Of a stretch of 64,000 bases of DNA, positions 59,513 to 64,000 are shown piece after piece; position 1 is the first letter of the stretch, and each line of letters starts with the position of its first letter. The stretch lies in assembly GCA_013416445.1 (NCBI GenBank), contig JACCER010000002.1:248001-312000 (forward strand). The letters run 5' to 3'. This stretch comes from Alcaligenaceae bacterium. Its GTDB lineage: Bacteria; Pseudomonadota; Gammaproteobacteria; Burkholderiales; Burkholderiaceae_B. Below the pieces are notes generated by a model. It was not told the DNA's origin. It did not search any database and worked only from the letters and a program-made list of their open reading frames with translations. The translations under genes were made by a program, and so were the position numbers.

Positions 59513-61066
59513 ATGAGCTTGCCTACTTGGACAGATCAGCAGGTATTCAATCAGATGAACTCTGGCAGCACATGGGCTGCCCCCGTCATTACTTATGCAT
59601 TCCCGCTATGGGCCAGCCAGTTTGCCCCAGGCCTGGGGGATGACACAGCGGGATTCTCGCCCATCAACGCTATTCAACAACCCCTGCTCAATCTAGGCAT
59701 GCTGATTTGGGATGATCTCATTAGCCCGACCATCCAGCAGGGCTCTGCCCAGTCGGCCAACATCCTCATCGGCAATACATCCAGCACAGACGGCTATGCC
59801 TTTGCTTACTATCCCGCCGATGGAGGAAGTGTCTGGTTTTCATCCAAATATCACAATCTCCTGAAACCCGAAATTGGACAGGACAGTTTTGCTACCTTCA
59901 TTCATGAAATAGGCCACGCCCTGGGCCTGCGCCACATGGGCGATTACAACGGAGAAAACAACAACGGCCCATCTTCCTATCAGGATAGTGATATGTTGTC
60001 GGTCATGTCCTACTATGGCCCGGGCATAAACTACGGACAAGGGCAGGTGGCCTGGGGAAACTGGTCCAATTCCGATGGGCATCCGTATTCTGTACAAACC
60101 CCCATGGTCAATGACATCATGGTGATTCAACAAATGTATGGTGCCAACCCAACCACCCGGGTGGATAACACCGTTTATGGCTTTGGCTCCAACATCCAGG
60201 GGCAAACCGCCCAGATCTACGACTTCTCCATCAACCAGAACCCGATACTGACAATTTATGATGCTGGCGGAATAGACACGCTGAACTTGAGTGGCTGGTC
60301 CACCAACAGCGTAGTGGATTTGCGCCCTGGGCAGTACTCCTCGGTCAACAGCATGACGAACAACATCGCCATCGCCCACGGGGTCATCATTGAAAACCTC
60401 ATTACTGGCGCCGGCAACGACACGCTGCAGGGCAACTGGGCGGACAACTACCTGGATGGCGGAGCCGGCCATGACACTGCCATATTTATCGGAAATTATG
60501 CGGACTACAGCCTAAGCTACGATTTATTCAACCGCGAGTACACAGTCCAGGATACTGTCGGCCCCAATGGCACCGATACCCTGATCAACATCGAATCAGC
60601 CATATTTAGTGATTTTGGTGACAGTCTCAACAACCTGACCTGGGGAGTCCATCGATTTTACAATTCCGATTTGGGGATGCACTTCTACACAGCGAATAAC
60701 GACGAGGCTAGCATTGTGGCCCAAACAGAGGCTTTTCAGTATGAAGGCATCGGTTTTGGCCGTAGTATAAGCGGCACAGACACCGTATCGGTACAGCGTT
60801 TCCTCAATACCGCCACAGGCGATCATTTCTATACGGCCAACGCCGCCGAAGCCGATTCCATACGTGAGCCCAGCGGCCCTTGGCTGTACGAAGGGATTGC
60901 CTTCAACGCCTATGCACACAAAACGGACGATACCACCGAGCTCTTTCGTTTCTTAAACAAGGGGTCTGGCGCCCATTTTTACACAGCTGATGCCGCCGAA
61001 ATGAACACCATTATGCTTAGCGGAAATTTCAACTACGAAGGCATTGCCTTTTACGTTGAGGCATAA
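59513..61066 (+). CDS. Serralysin-like RTX metalloprotease with three C-terminal repeats
   Basis: 517 residues, no Sec signal. The metzincin zinc site HEIGHALGLRH is at 131-141 and the Met-turn SVMSYYG at about 163-169. An M10 C-terminal region follows with a small RTX patch (GAGNDTLQG, YLDGGAGHDTA, 299-322). The C-terminus has three copies of a repeat of about 40 residues (380-415, 428-465, 478-515) built on RFxN...HFYTA...YEGIxF, as in DUF5648-type repeats. A type I secretion export is likely from the RTX architecture, but no exporter genes are adjacent. The substrate is unknown. It lies at the accessory edge. Confidence 0.8.
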   Translation: MSLPTWTDQQVFNQMNSGSTWAAPVITYAFPLWASQFAPGLGDDTAGFSPINAIQQPLLNLGMLIWDDLISPTIQQGSAQSANILIGNTSSTDGYAFAYYPADGGSVWFSSKYHNLLKPEIGQDSFATFIHEIGHALGLRHMGDYNGENNNGPSSYQDSDMLSVMSYYGPGINYGQGQVAWGNWSNSDGHPYSVQTPMVNDIMVIQQMYGANPTTRVDNTVYGFGSNIQGQTAQIYDFSINQNPILTIYDAGGIDTLNLSGWSTNSVVDLRPGQYSSVNSMTNNIAIAHGVIIENLITGAGNDTLQGNWADNYLDGGAGHDTAIFIGNYADYSLSYDLFNREYTVQDTVGPNGTDTLINIESAIFSDFGDSLNNLTWGVHRFYNSDLGMHFYTANNDEASIVAQTEAFQYEGIGFGRSISGTDTVSVQRFLNTATGDHFYTANAAEADSIREPSGPWLYEGIAFNAYAHKTDDTTELFRFLNKGSGAHFYTADAAEMNTIMLSGNFNYEGIAFYVEA

Positions 61067-61083
61067 ACGAGCACTATCCAGGT

Positions 61084-61203
61084 ATTGCCGACCAGACGGG
61101 GTTTGGTTTGGCGCTATCTTTACGCAAGCATTTTAAAAAGGCATTCGGCATAACACCCACGGCCTATCGCAAGCAAGAAAGATTACAAAGGCTTGCGCGC
61201 TAG
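61084..61203 (+). pseudogene. 3' remnant of an AraC/GlxA-type regulator gene
   Basis: A 39-codon tail reads IADQTGFGLALSLRKHF then KKAFGITPTAYRKQERLQ, ending in TAG. This is the second HTH and the C-terminal end of AraC-family regulators (family pattern: CGFGS, LRxHF, GVSPxxYR). A stop (TGA) lies in frame a short way upstream, and the metalloprotease ends 17 bases before it. The 5' part of the gene is gone, so it is a recombination relic. Confidence 0.75.
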
Positions 61204-61746
61204 CAGCGTGGCAAATTGTAGTTTGGCCCCATTGTGCATGGTGCCCGGATCTTCATTGTATTTAATCAGTTCCCAGCCCTGATAAACGGTGCTGAGTTCC
61301 TCCGATTTCAGGACAAATGGAAAATTCATAGGACAAGGATATTCCACGGTGTTCATGGCGCACACAATCAGGTTATAGCCCCCTGGAAGCGTGCTGTCCT
61401 GCATGTCGGTCAGCACGGCTTCCACCCGGGACGGATCAAGAAACATCAAGGTCACGGTGCAGACAATAAAGTTGTAATCCGCATTCAGCGCTGCATCATT
61501 GATGTCATAAACCTTAGGCTGAATCGTGCGGATCCCCGCTTGCTCGACGATGGACTGCAGCATGCCGATTGCATTGGGGTTGGTATCAACGGCCGTCACA
61601 TCGAAGCCCTGTTGACTTAGGTACAGGGCGTTGCGCCCGTTCGAGCACCCCATGTCCAGCGCAGTGCATGGCTTGATGATTTCGCATGCCTGCACAACTT
61701 CGCTGTGGGCCGGGTTCAGACCATAGCGGCTATTTAAATCTTCCAT
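61183..61746 (-). CDS. tehB: TehB-like SAM-dependent methyltransferase
   Basis: From ATG 61746 (AAAGGA site) it is 187 residues. Motif I is LDMGCSNGRNALYLS, and GGYNLIVCAMNTVEYPCPMNFPF is close to TehB, with WELIKYNED conserved. E. coli TehB methylates tellurite and selenite and confers resistance. A GTG at 61776 would add ten residues, but has no better site. Its 3' end overlaps the AraC remnant on the opposite strand. A tehA partner is not visible. Confidence 0.85.
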   Translation of the reverse strand: MEDLNSRYGLNPAHSEVVQACEIIKPCTALDMGCSNGRNALYLSQQGFDVTAVDTNPNAIGMLQSIVEQAGIRTIQPKVYDINDAALNADYNFIVCTVTLMFLDPSRVEAVLTDMQDSTLPGGYNLIVCAMNTVEYPCPMNFPFVLKSEELSTVYQGWELIKYNEDPGTMHNGAKLQFATLLARKPL

Positions 61747-61830
61747 TGTTTGCAATCCTTTGAGGGGCTTCTGCACTAGTCTTTGCGAGTCTTGCTAATG
61801 GTGACCGGTACAAACAAGTTGAACTTGCCC

Positions 61831-61992
61831 CTATTTCATGTCCCGCAGCTTATGCTGCTTCAAGGCCGCCTCGGTGTGAATCGACATGCGATAGCCAATC
61901 ACCGAAAGCTGGCGGCCCCGATTATAGAAGCCTTCAATCGAGTTAACCCTATTGACCTTAGTCTGGACCTGGGTTGCGTGGCCATTGTCGCT
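61831..61992 (-). mobile_element. IS3-family transposase C-terminal remnant
   Basis: The minus strand reads NSIEGFYNRGRQLSVIGYRM and ends SIHTEAALKQHKLRDMK before TAG. The pattern IExFYNRxRxHSxxGY is the C-terminal hallmark of IS3-family OrfB. The distance from the upstream SDNG to FYNR is far too short for a complete domain, so only a decayed scrap remains. Confidence 0.6.
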
Positions 61993-62019
61993 TTTGGCTG
62001 ATGGGTCGGTACCCTAAGG

Positions 62020-62265
62020 CTAAGCATCCTGAGCGGTCACTATGACGTGGCGCGACTTGGCGTTTTTACAGTCTAGGTCGGTTAGTTTCATAGAGTACTT
62101 TTCTGATAGACAGTTAGCTTTTGCAAAACCATTACATTTTGATAAATTGGCTTCAGTGTTTCCAACACCGGGATAAATTAAAACATTTGTAAAAACCTCT
62201 TGATATCCGGTATAACGACATAGACACTGATAAGGATTCTTATCTTTGAACGTCTTTGCCGCCAT
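62020..62265 (-). CDS. AT-rich orphan ORF, cysteine-bearing, unknown
   Basis: From ATG 62265 the product is 81 residues (MAAKTFKDKNPYQCLCRYTG ...). It has about five cysteines and ordinary residue composition. The DNA from 62080 to 62250 is clearly AT-richer than its neighbours. No good ribosome-binding site is seen, and upstream codons to 62376 look unlike coding sequence. It may be the 3' part of a foreign gene. I recognise no family. Confidence 0.25.
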   Translation of the reverse strand: MAAKTFKDKNPYQCLCRYTGYQEVFTNVLIYPGVGNTEANLSKCNGFAKANCLSEKYSMKLTDLDCKNAKSRHVIVTAQDA

Positions 62266-62369
62266 TCCTGAAGAGACGCAAATACTTAGGCACGATCCAC
62301 AGGTCGCCACCCAGCTCCGCTTTACCAGACACCCGCCAGGTTTTTCAACTGAGATCCAAGAGGCGAAAA

Positions 62370-63707
62370 ATGACACCAGGTAAAAAAATGACAGTGGTGC
62401 AGCTCACCATGCTTACCGTAGTCAATATGTTGGGTTCGGGTATTGTGCTGCTGCCCACCAAATTGGCAGAAGTCGGGGCGATCTCCATTCTGTCATGGCT
62501 GGTGACTGCCACCGGGTCCTTGGCTTTGGCCTATTGTTTTGCCCAATGCGGCATGCTGAGCCGCAAATCTGGCGGTATGGGTGGCTACGCTGAATACGCG
62601 TTTGGCCGCTCCGGCAACTACCTGGTGAATTACACCTACGGGACCTCACTGTTGATTGCCAATGTTGCTATTGGCATCACTGCCGTTGGCTACATGACTG
62701 AGCTTTTCGGCATGCAACTCAGCCCCATGGGGGTTGGCTTGACGACGATCGCTCTACTGTGGATCACGACATTCGCTAACTTCGGCGGTGCTGGCATCAC
62801 CGGCAAGATCGGAAGCGTCACTGTCTGAGGCGTGATTTTGCCGGTAGTCGGCGTCTCCACCTTTGGTTGGTTCTGGTTCAGCCCAAGCACCTATGCCGAA
62901 GCCTGGAACCCTCATGGCTTGTCATACTTTCAGGCGGCCAGTTCCTCGGTGGCTATCACGCTATGGGCTTTTCTAGGCATGGAATCGGCCTGCGCCAACT
63001 CTGATGCCGTTGAAAACCCAGAGAAAAACGTACCAATCGCTGTGCTTGGCGGCACGATTGGCGCCGCCGTGATCTACATTGCTTCAACCAATGTCATGGC
63101 CGGCATTGTCTCCAACCCCGAACTCGCTGCCTCTACGGCTCCGTTTGGTCTGGTATTTGCCCACATGTTTACGCCACTGGTCGGACAAATCATCATGGGC
63201 CTGATGGTGCTAGCCTGCATTGGTTCACTATTGGGCTGGCAGTTCACCATCGCTCAGGTGTTCAAAAGCTCAGCCGATACCGGTTACTTTCTGCCTATAT
63301 TTGCCAAGGTCAACAAGGCCGGCACACCTATCGTTGCCATGCTAATTTTGCTGGCCGCCCAGACCGGCTTGGCGCTGCTGACTATCAGCCCCGATCTCAC
63401 CAAGCAATTCGACACACTGACGAACTTGGCTGTGGTCACCAATCTCGTGCCTTACGTGCTGTCCATGGCGGCCTTGATGACCATCCAGAAGGTGGCCGGT
63501 GTAGAGCCTCGCAAAGCCTTGTTTGTCAATATTGTTTCGTGGGTCGCTGCGACCTACAGCTATCTGGCACTGTACAGCTCAGGCTCCCAAGCCCTACTGC
63601 TCGGCGGCGTGGCAACCATCTTTGGCTTCACGCTCTACGGCTTTGTCAGCACCCGCATGCTGCGTTTAGACCAAGAACGTGCAGCCACGGCTGGCAAGTC
63701 CGTGTAA
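62370..63707 (+). pseudogene. potE: Putrescine/ornithine antiporter PotE, interrupted by one in-frame TGA
   Basis: The frame reads as a 445-codon APC-family antiporter very close to PotE: VVQLTMLTVVNMLGSGIVLL, SRKSGGMGGYAEYAFG and WAFLGMESACANSDAVENPE. An AGAGG site precedes ATG 62370. At 62826-62828 a TGA sits where PotE has a Trp (ITV-W-GVI). Both sides are otherwise intact and in frame, so one G-to-A change in TGG would explain it. PotE exchanges putrescine for ornithine with a decarboxylase, whose gene follows. A sequencing error, a real nonsense allele or read-through remain possible. Confidence 0.85.
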
Positions 63708-63756
63708 TTCGATCCCAGCCCTTTCCACCCCTGATCCACCGCAACGGAGCCTGACT

Positions 63757-64000
63757 ATGTTTTTCAAAGCACTGGACTACCCGGTCGTCATCATCGACAG
63801 CGAGTACGAATCACATCGCCTACGCGGCACCATCATTCGCGCCCTAGCGGAGGAACTGGAAAACTCCAACCAGCGTGTAATGACCAACCTGACGCTGGAC
63901 GATGCGCTCGTGGCAGCGCGCACCTATTTGGCGGCTTCGGCCGTGTTGATTTCCATAGACGCCGATAAGGATGCCAGCCAACAATTTACGCAAATACAGC
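63757..64000 (+). CDS. Orn/Lys/Arg decarboxylase, N-terminal wing domain, cut by window end
   Basis: Starting at ATG 63757 with an ACGGAG site 8 bases upstream, 81 codons are visible: MFFKALDYPVVIIDSEYESH, then LALEELEN-like and LTLDDALVAARTYLAAS. This resembles the receiver-like wing domain of the large inducible PLP decarboxylases (AdiA, LdcI, SpeF). The upstream potE suggests ornithine as substrate, but AdiA-type similarity is at least as good over this piece. It would consume acid and make polyamine. Confidence 0.7.
   Translation, partial: MFFKALDYPVVIIDSEYESHRLRGTIIRALAEELENSNQRVMTNLTLDDALVAARTYLAASAVLISIDADKDASQQFTQIQ

Noticed and set aside
62245-62350. Minus-strand open stretch reading ELGGDLWIVPKYLRLF
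   Set aside because: It looks protein-like but is only about 30 codons with a stop just upstream in frame; I could not assign it.
62256-62369. Upstream extension of potE to 62256
   Set aside because: The extra 38 residues are unlike PotE; ATG 62370 has an AGAGG site.
62832-63707. Second half of potE as a separate gene
   Set aside because: Its frame is the direct continuation of the upstream PotE sequence after the TGA, with no ribosome-binding site before the internal GTG.
1-64000. tRNA, rRNA or CRISPR array
   Set aside because: No cloverleaf-forming or evenly spaced repeat array was seen by eye; a tRNAscan or CRISPR finder was not run.

Overview
The window is chromosomal DNA from a betaproteobacterium, most probably of the family Alcaligenaceae (relatives of Bordetella, Achromobacter, Pusillimonas). 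The evidence is gene order: gyrA-serC-pheA-tyrA-aroA-cmk-rpsA-ihfB-lapA-lapB-hldE-hldD in one strand-coherent block, an FNR-type regulator facing a ccoNOQP-ccoG cluster, and a 194-residue OmpA ahead of ubiG-gph. The genus cannot be fixed from sequence alone.

Layout. 1-3.4 kb: 5' tip of parE, trxA, rho, gdhA. 3.6-15.4 kb: yhdP, glnE, queH, clpB, a MazEF-type pair and a LysR regulator. 15.4-23.3 kb: an anaerobic/microaerobic respiration block. It holds an FNR protein with four cluster cysteines, the cbb3 oxidase genes ccoNOQP, ccoG, a short FixH/CcoH-like gene, ccoS, and a CcoI homologue reduced to its membrane core. Three perfect TTGAT-N4-ATCAA boxes lie before fnr, ccoN and the ccoI-like gene. 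23.3-33.9 kb: icl, queF, pgsA-uvrC-nagZ-acpS, orn, an M48 protease, rsgA, a Nudix hydrolase and rplS. 33.9-44.9 kb: a 58-codon membrane-protein gene behind two LexA boxes, a 1-Cys peroxiredoxin, an acyl-CoA dehydrogenase, etfBA, a histone-deacetylase-like gene, mltB, cysM, comEA and hldD-hldE. 44.9-59.3 kb: the housekeeping block, then ompA, ubiG and gph. 59.3-64 kb: an accessory segment with an RTX metalloprotease, a 40-codon AraC remnant, a tehB-like methyltransferase, an IS3-type transposase remnant, an AT-rich orphan ORF, potE broken by one in-frame TGA, and the start of an amino-acid decarboxylase.

How the genes work together. FNR probably links oxygen limitation to the high-affinity oxidase and its assembly genes. 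yhdP, lapA/lapB, hldD/hldE, mltB, nagZ and ompA all concern the envelope. queF and queH both belong to queuosine biosynthesis. A dispersed palindrome (TCGGATTA...TAATCCGA) occurs at five intergenic sites and one site holds two units.

The most promising new items are the LexA-boxed 58-residue membrane protein (33996-34172) and the CcoI homologue that has lost its metal-binding, actuator, phosphorylation and nucleotide domains while staying in frame (22257-23225). No CRISPR array, tRNA, rRNA or intact mobile element was recognised.
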